DNA of 64,000 bases. It comes from Paralichthys olivaceus. Its lineage: Eukaryota > Chordata > Actinopteri > Pleuronectiformes > Paralichthyidae. Position 1 is the stretch's first letter, and each line of letters opens with the position of its first letter. Positions 51,650 through 63,743 of the stretch are shown here, piece after piece. The translations under genes and the position numbers were made by a program. The notes under the pieces were generated by a model, which made no database searches, was not told the DNA's origin, and saw only the letters and a list, made by a program, of their open reading frames with translations. The stretch lies in the NCBI RefSeq assembly GCF_024713975.1, contig NC_091111.1, positions 17,457,501 to 17,521,500 of the forward strand, given 5' to 3'.

Positions 51650-54600
51650 ATGGCGTCTAACAGCGGCTCAGCCGGCAGATGGGAGGTCGTGAAGAAGGGG
51701 AAGAAGAGCAGCAGCAGCAGCAGCTCCGGGAAGAGCCCGACCGAGAAGAAGAGCGGCGGCGGCGGCAGCAGGAAAGCCCTGGGCGAGTCCAACCAGCCCT
51801 CCAGACGTAAGTGACCCGGGGGGGCCGCTGAGAGCTTCCCCGCGACCCGCTCACCCTCCACCACAGCCCGGGTGACAGTTCAGGAGGAAGCAGCAGCTGC
51901 CTGCGGAGCCTCGTTTTTAAAAACTCACCCTGATGATGTCGCGACAGACATTAGCCTCACCACTCGATTAGCTAGTTAGCTCGTTAGCTCCCCTCCACGG
52001 AGCATCGCCCCCCCCCCCCCCGACCCCGTTAGACACTGACACGTCTGAACAGGCCATTATTTATTTTCTCCGTTCAAACGTCCATCTTACAACGGGCCGG
52101 TTGTCTCTCTGCGGCCCGGTGCTGCTGCCACATCCGCCCGGAAAGCGATGCTAGTCGGCTTGCGCGAGCGGTTAGCATGCTAGCAGTGTGTCAACAGAGG
52201 CGTCGTCATCACTGAGGAGCCTGAGGATGTTCCCTCACGTTGAGGTCCATGGAAACCTGAGTTAGCGTTAGCTGCTGTTTATTAGTTTAAACGGAAACTA
52301 TGGATGTGCTCCTGCAGGGTTTCAGTGTTTGAGCTGGAGAAAAGTCGAAATGAGCAGAATTCAGTTTTCCATAAGATCTGATGTGAAATTCATTTAATGA
52401 GCTGATGTGTGAATTAGTGCAAAGTAAGAACCTTGAGTTCCTCGAAACTCTTTTTTTTTTACTATCTCATCCTCTGAGGTTTTGATTAGTTCTTCAGCTA
52501 TCTGTTACTTACACTATTGTTTAAAAGTGATCATTTTACTCTTGATTCATTCTTTAGGCTTAAAAAATGTCCGAATATTGTGGAAAATCCGATCCCGGTA
52601 TCTCAGAGTCCATGATTATATCTCTACGTGTCTAACCAGCGGCTCAAATCCCAAAGATATTCACTTTAATATCATGTAAAACAATGAAAAGTAGGAAATA
52701 CGTCACAGACTGAAACAGTATTTTATTCTATTTTGAATATCAGCTGATAAGATTAGGAACTGAAACTGTCTTGGAGAGAGGACCCTCTTCCAAAGTCTGA
52801 TTTTCATTGAATTCATTCAACCCCTCTTCACATGTATGACGACTACTTTAAATAACTGGAGAGAGGAAAGATTAGAGGCCCCCCTGCCACTGCTTTTTGT
52901 TTGTGCACCAGATTTATCAGCGAATCAGTCTGTTCAAAGTCTGTCGAGTCAGTGTCGAGGTGGCGTCCAGCTTTCATGCCAAACAAATACACTTCTCTTT
53001 TTTTCCCTCTTGTAACCCAGACAATACTTTCCTCTGGTTGTGTGCAACAGCTATTCCAAAAGAACAAAACACAGAGAAGATTCATTTTACCAATATATAT
53101 ATATATAATGTTAATTTAGTAAGTCAATACTTTAATTGATGAGGCTAAAGCAAATAAGATAAATAAAAGTGAAAAATACGGAAACTTTTCCGGAGGGGCT
53201 TCTTTATTCCTGTTCCCTCTAGACTTGGCTGTAGTGTATTTTAGACACCAGATCGGGAAGGTCATACGTAAGTCAGCTGATATGATGATACCCATCTTTG
53301 GCTTAACGTGTCTGAACAAGTTATTGGATTTTACAGGGGCTCCCCTTTCAATAAAGGTGATAACATCAGACCACAAGCTGATCAATGACTTAATTTGCCC
53401 TAAAAACCCTTGTTCTTTATAAAACTTCCTGCTCACTGCATAACAAACTATCTCTTCTATATGGAGAAGTGAATGAGTGAAGGAATGGCTGTGGTGTTTG
53501 TCAGCTGAGGGTCTTTGTGGTGTGGCGGGGCGTAATCTGAGGAGCTTCCCAGTGCCCAACACGACCCTCTTACAGGGTGAACTGGAATGAATTCTCACAC
53601 CAGCAACAGATTAACTGTCAGGACACTTATAGAAACATATAGACATGTAGACATGGCGCAGACAGACTGCAGCAAGGTTAGTCCGACTCCAATGATCATA
53701 TTTCTCCACTAGCACGATAAAAGATATATCTGGTATTTGTCTCGCATTATGTGAGACATGCGTGACTTGGGTCATAAAATATTACGCTGGTGGTTACTGT
53801 AAGGATAACTGAAAAAGGATTAATGGGGAGATGGATATGAATCTGTTACACAGAGATCATGATTGTGCAACATGTTTGTGTTTACAGTTGAAGATGGAAT
53901 ATTGAAGAAACACATGTGAGGCCATGACAATTATTATTTTCAATCAACACTTCTTTAGAATGAACATCATGACCATAGTTAAAATGAGTATTTGTTGCAG
54001 GACTCTTGTTTTAGTTTTCGTTGGATGTGTTTTACGCACTCAGTTAACCGCAGTTCGCACTCTGCTGAACACTTGTGTTGATGGTTTACTCATCATGGCA
54101 ACTTAATCTCGTTAGACGCTCATTGATGGAGATCAAAACAATGGTAAGAGGTTGCTGAGGTAAACAAACATGTACTAGTATGTCTTTAAAGGCAGAGTAG
54201 TACTACATTGATATAGATATTCATTCCAAGCTAAGATTATGCTTTGGAAACTCAACTAGTGTCCACTCCTCCGCTCACACAGACCACATATAGATTTGGG
54301 TTTCTCAGCAGCATGTTCAATGATCAGTGAGCAACTGGTGACCTCTGTCAACAACTCAAGTTTGTGGGTGGTTCTGAAAACTTGTGCACACACAGTTAAA
54401 TATTGTAGTTACGGTAAATATCTTTCCAGGATGAATCTAGGTTAAAGCTTTGTAAGAGTAACGTCCTGTGAAATTACTGTGTTGAGTGTTACTGTTTCAA
54501 GGTGGTGCTGTTTAAATTTTGATTTTTTTTTTTAGAGTTAAGTTAATATGCTCTCTATTTGTTTAATTATTTTTAATGAATATATATTTGTGACCACAAC

Positions 54601-56907
54601 CAAACTCAGTAAAATATGGATAACAGAAGAGTAATGATAGCAGCTACGATGTTTAACCCAAAGATCACAGGAAGAAAGTAAGAAATTGATGAAACACACT
54701 CCTGGCTTTGGTCTTTTCATCAGATTTATTGACAATAAATACAATTTTCTTTCTCATCCTGAGAATAAAATAATAGAAGTTAATGCGAAAACCTGATTAT
54801 CAGAAGTTTACTATTTAATATTGGTGTACAGGGCTGTAATACCCAGTGGTGGGAAACTTGGAACAGAAATATTTGAATCGGCCATTAAAAGCTTAAACTT
54901 GGTAGAAGACGCGCAGTTTGTCTCTGAACTGGAAGTGGTTTGTTTCTCAGAGGATCTTAATAAGTAACACACAGGGGGAAAAACTTGGGATACAGCTGCT
55001 GCTTAACTTCATCCCTCTGTGAAGCGCAATGAATGTTGCATGAATGTTGGATAATAACGGCTCATTATGCAAGCCGCAAGTGAGGGAGGGTGGAGTGAAT
55101 AAGCAACACGCTGAATATGAGCAGATGGAGCGACCAGGGAGGGGAATGCCTCGGTTTTCATGGATTAACTTGTTTTCCAGGACACAGGGTCGACAGGAAA
55201 AAAAGTGTTGAAGACGATCAAAGGAGTTAACAAAGCTCACTCATATTTGCTGCATAGATCCGAGTCTAACCACAGCTCCATTGATTCCTTTAGCTCCTTT
55301 GAAGATGTCAGAGACTCTGTACGACAGCTTCGAGAAGATGGGCAAGAAACAGAACAAGGAGCAGGTTCCCCCGGCAGCCGAGCCTCAAAACAAGAAGCCG
55401 TCATCAAGTAAAGCGCCCAAGAAATCACACTCCAGCAATACAGTCGCCCCCACAATGCACAAGAACATGGAAGAAGCCTTCAAAGCCGTGAGTAACACAC
55501 GCTCCCAGGATTTGTCACTGAGCATATGAAAACCTGTTGTTGAGGAATGCGACGTTGAGATTTGTTGAAATTCTAAAGGCCATAGGAAGGATTTAAACAG
55601 TCATGGTCACAGTTTGAATATGTTGCTGTTTTCTTTTGAATTTAAGATTAGAAATGACAACAGATCCTCCTCAATATTAGTGTAAGATTTTTCCTGATTT
55701 CTCTGTAAAAGTTTTGTCTTTGTGAAACCTGAAAGCTGCACATTTCCTCATTCAAACATAGAAACAATGCAGCATTGTGGCAACTTTAGAGCAAAATATC
55801 ACATGAGACACAGATCCTTCGTCTTCACATAATGAACGTGTTGTTTCCGACCGTACAGATGAGATTTTTCTGCTCTTCTCCCTTTAGCTGGATGTTGGGG
55901 ACCTGAAGCAGCAGTTGGATCACAGTCAGACTCTGTTCCCCGACAATCCTTCAGTCTGGCTCAAAGACCTGGCAGGGTACCTCAACCTCAATCTGACTGT
56001 GCCAGAGACCGAGCCCACACTCAGCATCTATGCTCACGGTCAGTTGTTTTCTGATCAAGGTCCAAATATGCAAATTAATACTGTGCTATTTTAATATCAC
56101 CTTTTAGTTGCTTCGCCCATTTGTCAACAACCTGACATTAGAGAATCCACCTTTTTCCCCTCAGACTACCCATACTGCCTTACAGGGAAAGAGCTGAGGA
56201 GTGTGATTAAAGGCCTCATCGGACGTTGCAGTGACATTCTGCCAGGTTTCTTCGACCACTGTGTTTACAGCATGCTCAGGGAGCTGGACAGACAGTCAGG
56301 TAAACACAGGAAGTTACATAAAGAGGTGGAAGTGGTTTGGATGTTATCCCTCTTCATCTTTTGCTCTCACAACTGTCACGCTGTTTTATCTTTATTTCCA
56401 GAGTAGAATTCAGTACTTTTAGTGAACAGATGAGATTCAGATTTTCAGCCTTGAATCCCCTCTGCAATCCTGCAAGTTAGAATTGTGAATATATTTGCAG
56501 GTTCAAATCAAATCAAATCAGTGTTATGTCTTAAATTTGAGGTCTGAATATTCAGTGATTAGCAGGGAAGTTAAAAGTTATATAACAATTCACAATCAGC
56601 TTCTTTTTTTTTTTTTTTTTGCTTCTTCCCTTCAGGAGAACCACTTCATGGCTACAGAGTTTGCATCCAGGCGATCCTACAAGACAAACCCAGAATAGCC
56701 ACGCAAAATCTGCCAGAGGTAAGTGTGTGTGTGTTAACTCCTCGTCTACTTTAAACACACTTATTGAAAACTAAATAATAAAAATGTTTACCAGTTGCTA
56801 TTTGAAGCTACAAACTGAGCAGCCGACCACTGGTGTATGAGGCAGTTCCAGTCTCCAGTGTACTACAGGATTTGTCTTTTGCAATAACTGTGCAGTTATG
56901 TTGTAAT

Positions 56908-56944
<37 letters not shown>

Positions 56945-58862
56945 CCTTTCCTCTCCTCTCTGCAGTATTTGGAGTTACTGCGGTCGGTTCAGAATCGCCC
57001 AGTGAAGTGTTTGACTCTCATGTGGGCTCTGGGACAAGCAGGATTTTATGACCTCAGCCAGGGACTAAGAGGTAATTAACAGTCAAACACTGTCCCCAAA
57101 AAACATTACACACATTCTCACACAACTACAAAACCATCCTTTAGACAGTGTTTCATTGTTCTCACAACTTTACTGCCGCTCCAAGTCTGTCCTTTCTCCC
57201 ACTTTCCCAACAATCTGTGAGCACAGGGTCTGGGTTAAGGGTTGATTGAGCAAGTCAAGTTTTGTAGTAACTGTTTGTGCGGCACATTTCAAGACAAATA
57301 CAAAATACATTGTATTATTATATTCAAAACAATTTGTATTTATGCTCTCATTTTTATTATCTAAATTCAAGAGCTATATATGAGTTATTTAAAAAAACAG
57401 TTTATGGTTAAACTATATTTTAAATGATAATATAAGGGATTTTAAATGTATATCAGTCGATAAATATATATATATTGTTTTTGTTTTATTCCCTAATATC
57501 AGAATTGGCTCCTTGAAAATCCCTTTTGGTCTGTTTTCTTATTAAACACCAGGACTGGCTCTTTAAAGATATGAAAAAGCTCTAATCTCATCATCAGGAA
57601 TTTAAAAAGTAATGAAGTGTTTCCTCTTTGAGCCTCAGACTGACTGGACTGAGAAAATCTACAAACTTGACCTTAAATGTCTCCTGGGTAATTTTGGGGG
57701 AAAAACAAAATCACATTTAAATTCTCAACAGTGGACACCAGGGGAATAAGATTACACATCGAGTTCATTTAACATGAGACTCAGAGTATTTGAAGGATTT
57801 TAAGCGACTTGCTGGTCGGCTGTCATGCTGCTCCAGTTCTCATTTTTGTGTCACCATGTTTCTTTAAATAAACCATGTGTTGCTGGTTGCTGTTGCTCTG
57901 AGCTGTTCTCTTTTTAAATGGAGAGCTGAAAAGACCCAGTGTTGAGAGATTTAACACCAGAACTAACTGCTCCTCCTCCAGCACAAGGTGAATCAAGTGT
58001 TTCTCTGTGTTTCAGTGTGGCTCGGCATCATGCTCCCTGTGCTCGGAGTGAAATCCTTGTCCGCTTATGCCATTTCATATCTGGACCGACTTCTCCTGTA
58101 AGTCTGACGGAGTCATATGAGAACTGTGTGTTTTATTTTTTTTATTTAAATCACGTAAAATACAACAAAAACCTTCTTTTCCTTGGTCTTGACATGTTTT
58201 CTCCTGGGTTTCAATTGATCCATGATCTTGCTTTTCTTTTAATTAATTTTCACCTTTAACATGTGATGACTGTGGATTTATTTGGCTCCTACAGATATTT
58301 TATGAGGGAATTGTATTTTATTTTTATGTTAAGATTAATTGAAATGTACCTTGAATCTCAAATCCTTCTTCTTCTTCTTCCAGACTTCATTCAAACCTGA
58401 CAAAGGGATTTGGCATCATGGGACCTAAAGAGTTCTTTCCTTTACTGGATTTCGCCTTCATGCCCAAGAATGCCCTGTCATCAAGGTGAATGTAAAATCT
58501 GCTACACAGTCTTGGGCCAATTTCCCTTTATTCCCTGTAGAATAAGCCCATGTGCACCGTTTGATTACGTGATGATCAATTTAGGAACAAGTGTCCATCA
58601 ACTATCCATCAAAACAAACTGTGGCACTGATCATTTCATACAAGTTTGTTTGAACAGACTGACTCTGTTTGTTTTAATCTCCAAAAAACCCGAATAAACC
58701 CATTTTGTTTTTGTGTTCAGTCTGCAGGAGCAGCTGAGGCGTCTGTATCCTCGACTCAAAGTTCTCGCATTCGGAGCCAAACCAGAGAGCACGCTACACA
58801 CGTACCTGCCGTCCTTTCTGTCCAGAGCCACGTCACACTGTCCTGATGACATGAAGAGAGAG

Positions 58863-58897
<35 letters not shown>

Positions 58898-61072
58898 TTA
58901 CCGGCTTGTAAATATCTAAAACAGTCCTCCAGAAATAAAAGGACAGTTTTGAAGTCTGACAATCAGAGACCAGTTGTTTATTACTTCTATAATATGGACA
59001 GAAGACACTTTTATTTTTTGGATGTGGTCTTGATTTGTTTTCAATTTCATCAACTTATAAACTCACAATTTAAGTGTTTTCTTGGAAGAACGTATTGTTC
59101 CGGACTCTGGCATTTAAAACATTGTATTCCTGTTCCTTGCAGCTGCTCAGCAGTATGACAGAGTGTTTGTGCGTGGACGTACAAAGTCTTGGAGTGTGGA
59201 GGCAGCTCTATACCAAACACTTACCCCAGTCCAGGTGAGTTCTACAAACTTTACAAAATGCTCTCATACATACACTGATTTTTAAAGTGTGAAGCAAACA
59301 CTGAAATTTGAATATTCCCACTTCTCCAGTCAATAAATGGGGCCACACAAATGGACACATGAGGATGTAGTTAAGTTTTTTTGAAGCTGGTGGTTCATTT
59401 TCCTCTTTTCTTTCTCCAGTCTGCTGCTGAATCATTTATTGAAGTCCTGGAAAGTCCTGCCACCAAAAGTATGACTCCTATGACACAGATGTTTTTTAAG
59501 TAATCTCAGAGTTAAAAGAAGAGAGTACAGAGAGAAACTGCTGCATGAATCAAGTCTAATGCTTAATAATAAAAACAAAACGACTTCTTGATGACTACTA
59601 AAACAGACATGGGTCTGAAATATCTTTTAACGTGTCTGTTATATCGCCTTGTTTTCTTTAGCTACGGATGAACCTTGAAGAAACAATCCAGTCGTTCAGA
59701 GTGACCAATGAGGAGATGAAAGACACCGTTGAATCTCAGGAGCTTCAAGAGTGCAATAACCTGTGTCAGGTGAGACAGCGCTGAAGCAGAATTTAAACAC
59801 TGAGCATTTTTGATCTCAGCATTTTTCATGTTGTAGTAACGATACTTTATTCTCCATTGTACTTCTTGTCGCGTGAAGAATTTACTCCTGTAAATATAAT
59901 ACAGAGAATGTGAGTAAAATAGAAAATGTTTTGCTTTTGTCACCAGAATCTGCAGGTGAAGATGCGTGGTCGAGGGTTCCCCTGGTTTAAACTGCTCATG
60001 GTTCTGTTCATGTTCATTGCCGTCTTCATCGCACACGACGTCAGATCTCACGGCTCCTTCACAGGTCCGTCTTTACGGCAGGACTTCCATGTCTGTGTCT
60101 GTTTTTTTGTTTGTTTGTTCTTGATGTCATGTGATGGTTCTTGTGTGTTTCAGATTCCACCACAGCGAGCTATCTGCAAAATTCAGGGGTCACGGCCGTA
60201 TCTCAGCAGGCCTGGAGCAAAATAACAGTCTATTCAAAACAGGGCTTCAGGTACAACCTGAACAACCACATCCTTCTTTAGACTCTTTGTTTGTCTCATA
60301 ACTGTTCATGGAAATAAACCATTTAACTTGTTTTTTTGCTTTTTTTTCCGTAGCTGGATAGAGACAAACACCCCTTATTATTACTCTGAGAGTGTGCGGG
60401 TCCTGGGGCCACTAATGGAACAGGCCTTGGAGAAGTCAAAAGCAGCAGCCATCTTCATCTCTGAAAACACCACACAGTTTATCCTCTGGGTCAGAGAGAA
60501 GACACCGCAGGTCATAGAATGGGTAAGAGTAACTATAAACAAGCATACAACACTCCCTTGCTAATGTTAAACGTATAATGACTTCATCAACTCTCTTCTC
60601 TTCTTTGCTCAGGTCAACACCAACACTCCTGACAGTGTGTTCAAGTTGTTAGCGTATCTGAGGGAGCTGCTTCTCCTCCTCCATCAGAACTACATCCTGC
60701 CAGCTCTGGCTTTTATCAATGAGCTGCTACAACGAGCCTGGACCAACCTACAGGAGTCCTGCAAGTCAGTGCACTGACGCTTTAACGTTTATTTGAAATT
60801 CACCGGTGACCTGTTTGACAGCGTGTTACATTTTCACAATATATTACAAACAATGATGGGAATTGAAGTTAACTGCATTATGATAAGTAATGTTAAGTAA
60901 TGTGAGTCTGGTAGACTTACCTGCCTTTGTGTTTATGTCTTCCAGCGGTGAGGTGTCTGTGTCGTGTCTGCAGGGCCACGCCGTGTCCTTCACCAATTCA
61001 ACGTGGCAGCTGGTCCAACACACGACTTCAGCCATCAAGACGTGGGCTCTGGAGCTGCTGACGAGAGATTAA
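51650..61072 (+). CDS. tmem214: Transmembrane protein 214 (17 exons, complete)
   Basis: ER membrane protein; in mammals it anchors procaspase-4 at the ER during stress-induced apoptosis. Exons: 51650-51806, 55294-55487, 55888-56038, 56165-56299, 56636-56718, 56966-57071, 58016-58097, 58384-58485, 58721-58862, 59143-59234, 59420-59468, 59662-59769, 59947-60064, 60154-60250, 60354-60522, 60613-60764, 60946-61072. All phases join, giving 687 residues against 689 in human. The N-terminus MASNSGSAGRWEVVKKGKK leads into a Ser7 run and a Gly4 stretch. Conserved blocks are KQNKEQVPP, GYRVCIQAILQDKP, TLMWALGQAGF and RLKVLAFGAKPESTLHTYLP. One clear membrane segment lies at about residues 480-500 (WFKLLMVLFMFIAVFIAHDV). 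The donor after 60064 (GTCCGT) is weak but the phase requires it. Confidence 0.95.
51807..55293 (+). other. tmem214: tmem214 intron 1
   Basis: 3.5 kb. The first 400 bp are still GC-rich, with a 15-C run near 52007-52021. The rest is AT-rich. The minus-strand frame at 53116-53598 (160 codons) shows no domain and is not called. No repeat family was named with confidence. Confidence 0.6.
56909..56941 (+). repeat. tmem214: Poly(C) tract, 33 nt, in a tmem214 splice-acceptor region
   Basis: A run of 33 C directly followed by TCCCCTTTCCTCTCCTCTCT and GCAG. The run ends 24 nt before the exon that starts at 56966. Confidence 0.9.
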
Positions 61073-61303
61073 CACGACAACAGATGCTGACTAACTTACA
61101 CAAATGATACAAACACAAGAAGGCTGCCTTTCAGTGCACGGGCTCCTCTTTAAAGCCATCACTGGACACTGTGGGGTCAGACAAACAAGCGCTCACTCAG
61201 CAGGAACCTTCTGTCTCTTGTTTTGGCTAAATTCATCAAATCAGTTTGCTGTTGTATAGATGGTTTTTTTCTACTGACCCTTTTTGTCACTGCTGGACGC
61301 TGA

Positions 61304-61339
<36 letters not shown>

Positions 61340-62111
61340 GCATTTTCTACTGCAAATTTCAACCGTTGCTTTAACAAATTATGTAATTTATAGAAGATGT
61401 AGGTTTGTAGATGATTTTTATGCTGTTTTTATTTAAAGATATATAAAAAAAAATGAGAAACTTGCTAGAGGGCAGGGAAAAGACCAAAAAAAAAAAAAAA
61501 GATATTCCAGACTCAGACCTCACAGTTAAACTCTGATGACCACTTCATCTCCTCCACTTTGTCCTTCTCACTGTGAAGTCAGATCACTTGTTGTATGATT
61601 GTTTGTGTCGGGCTCAATAAGCCTTCATCGAGTGAGGAACTGTCCTGTCGCAGTGAGGAGATGGGAGGGGAGGGGTCACATCTGCCGGTGGATGAACTCC
61701 CTCACAACATCCTGGATCCAAACAGGAAGGAGTCTCATCTGTGTGAAAAATAAAGTTACTCGCTGGCTTTTTGTCTTTGCTGCCTTTTCTGTCCTGTTTC
61801 TCTTTCTTTCTTTTTTTTCTGTTCATCAGCAGCTCGACACCTGAGCTGAAATCAGCTGTGTACTCTACTTGAAGGCTGATGATATTCCATCTGTGTGTGT
61901 GTGTGTGTGAGTCGGAGTGCATGAGTCAATGCACTTATTTCTACTTTGATTAACCCCGTGCCAACTTCCTCCCTGATGCTCATAATACAACTTCAGAATA
62001 AGAGCCCCCCCCCCCTTCAGAAGAAACGATTCACTAACATTAACAAGATGTTTGAACGGTTCACGGTAACGTTTCATGTCTTACTTTGTAATGTAAATGA
62101 TTTATAATAAA
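61073..62111 (+). other. tmem214: tmem214 3'UTR
   Basis: Non-coding, with a (CT)n array (61309-61337) and an A-run (61486-61500). AATAAA hexamers lie at 61749-61754 and 62106-62111. The second is followed by 'GGTTTGTGTGTCT', a GU-rich element, so it is the likely distal end. Confidence 0.6.
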
Positions 62112-62287
62112 GATTTCAACCCCAGACACGGTTTGTGTGTCTAATGACAGAACCGAGCTTCAGGAAACAAACGAACAACAACAACAACACTACTGAGCTA
62201 CAGTCAAACACTCCTGGTGATGGGTTGTGTTATGAAGGGGGCGGGGTCGTTTTGGCGGCTCAGAATATTCAAACTAACGCCGCTTGG

Positions 62288-62301
62288 GCGCCACCTGGTG
62301 G
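62288..62301 (-). promoter_or_regulatory. CTCF-like motif next to tRNA-Tyr
   Basis: The minus strand reads CCACCAGGTGGCGC, a close match to the CTCF core consensus, 100 bp upstream of the first tRNA-Tyr gene and 177 bp after the tmem214 distal poly(A) signal. Confidence 0.5.
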
Positions 62302-62400
62302 AAGACCGTGGACAGTACACCACCGGATATACAAAAGTTTTTCTATATGTATGTTCGTATTGAATTTTTCTGAAATATTGGTTGGAATGTACTTCCGGCC

Positions 62401-62489
62401 CCTTCGATAGCTCAGTTGGTAGAGCGGAGGACTGTAGGTTGATGACGTCAGAGATCCTTAGGTCGCTGGTTCGAATCCGGCTCGAAGGA
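62401..62489 (+). tRNA. tRNA-Tyr (GTA) with a 16-nt intron
   Basis: The acceptor stem CCTTCGA pairs with TCGAAGG (62482-62488), and the discriminator is A. A box TAGCTCAGTTGGTAGAGC and B box GGTTCGAATCC are intact. The anticodon GTA is at 62434-62436. The intron occupies 62438-62453, after position 37, as in other eukaryotic tRNA-Tyr genes. A pol III terminator TTTTT lies at 62501-62505. Confidence 0.95.
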
Positions 62490-62505
62490 GGTGGCTTTAG
62501 TTTTT

Positions 62506-62642
62506 ACCACGTCATAAAAACGTCACAACAACACGGGTGGCCACGTCCGTGATGTTTCCCGCGCCAGGGCGCTGTTGCATCGGTGGAGGCGCGCGTTCGA
62601 CACATTTAACCTAAGTTACAAACAAACAGAGCGATATATATT

Positions 62643-62679
<37 letters not shown>

Positions 62680-62911
62680 CTGCGACAGATGAAAATACAA
62701 ACACATTCATAAGTTACATGTTTGTGTTGAACTTTTCTAAACAAGGCTACAGAGTGCTAGCCCTGCTTCACGAAACAGGAAACACGTGACAACGAAGACG
62801 CCTGCTGCAGGTGAGTCACGTCAACAGGTGATGAGTGTCGTCATATTCAGGTTATAGATGGGGGGGGGTCAGGTTAGACAACTAGAACTGTAACATGTTT
62901 CTTCTTCTGCT
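62506..62911. other. Spacer between tRNA-Tyr and LINE fragment
   Basis: Contains a compound (TA)n/(GA)n array (62633-62679) and a 9-G run (62861-62869). No gene was seen. Confidence 0.7.
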
Positions 62912-63561
62912 GACTTCAACATGCCGCAGAAAGTGATGGTTGAATTCTACACAGCCATCATTGAGTCCATCCTCACCTCATCTATCACCGTCTGGTTCGC
63001 TGCCTCCACTGCCAAGGACAAGGGCAGACTGCAGCGGATCATAAGGTCAGCTGAGAAGGTCATCGGCTGTGACCTGCCGGCCCTCCTAGACCTGTTCCAC
63101 TCCAGGACCAGTAGGAGAGCAGGCAAGATCATTGCTGATCCCTCACATCCCGGTCACCACCTGTTCCAGAGACTTCCCTCCGGAAAAAGGTTTCGGGCCA
63201 TCAGGACTAAAACCTCTCGCCATCTGAACAGTTTTTTCCCCGTGGCAGTGGGGCTCACAAACAAGCCCCCTGCATCACACTGACTCTGCACCGCACTGAC
63301 TCTACCCCACCACACCCCACCACCTGCACATAATTTATAATTTATTACTACTCTGTTACTGCATATATGTATATACTTTACTTTATTTTATTTTACTTTA
63401 TTTTATTTTTATTCTATTTTATTTTATACAATTTCTTATATATTGTTGTTTTTCTACATTGTTGTTTTATGTACATAAGTAGTGCACCAATTACACCAAG
63501 GCAATTTCCTGTATGTGCAAACATACCTGGCAAATAAAAGAATTCTGATTCTGATTCTGAC
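62912..63561 (+). mobile_element. 5'-truncated non-LTR retrotransposon (LINE) 3' end
   Basis: An open frame from before 62921 to the stop at 63281-63283 encodes the C-terminal end of a reverse-transcriptase polyprotein: DFNMPQKVMVEFYTAIIESI, SITVWFAAST, RLQRIIRSAEKVIGCDLP, HPGHHLFQRLPSGKRF and SFFPVAVGL. A short 3'UTR ends CATACCTGGCAAATAAAAG followed by three to four 'ATTCTG' units. Such a tail of short tandem repeats and the 5' truncation fit an L2-like fish LINE. The rest of the reverse transcriptase and the endonuclease are missing, so the copy is dead. Its left edge is approximate. Confidence 0.8.
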
Positions 63562-63643
63562 TTTGATGTTTCTGTGACGTTGTCTCATGTCTTTGAAGTG
63601 TCTTGTGGTCCAACCCTCTCGTGTGGTGGGCTGACACTCGTCC

Positions 63644-63733
63644 CCTTCGATAGCTCAGTTGGTAGAGCGGAGGACTGTAGAGGTATTGACATCAGAGATC
63701 CTTAGGTCGCTGGTTCAAATCCGGCTCGAAGGA
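63644..63733 (+). tRNA. tRNA-Tyr (GTA) with a 17-nt intron
   Basis: Same stem and box sequences as the copy at 62401. The anticodon GTA is at 63677-63679 and the intron at 63681-63697. The T-loop reads GGTTCAAATCC (A for G against the first copy), which still fits a B box. A terminator TTTT lies at 63740-63743. The 3' flank GGTGGCTTT is shared with the first gene, pointing to a local duplication. Confidence 0.95.
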
Positions 63734-63743
63734 GGTGGCTTTT

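Noticed and set aside
53116-53598. 160-codon frame on the minus strand in tmem214 intron 1
   Set aside because: No recognisable family or splice context; treated as chance.
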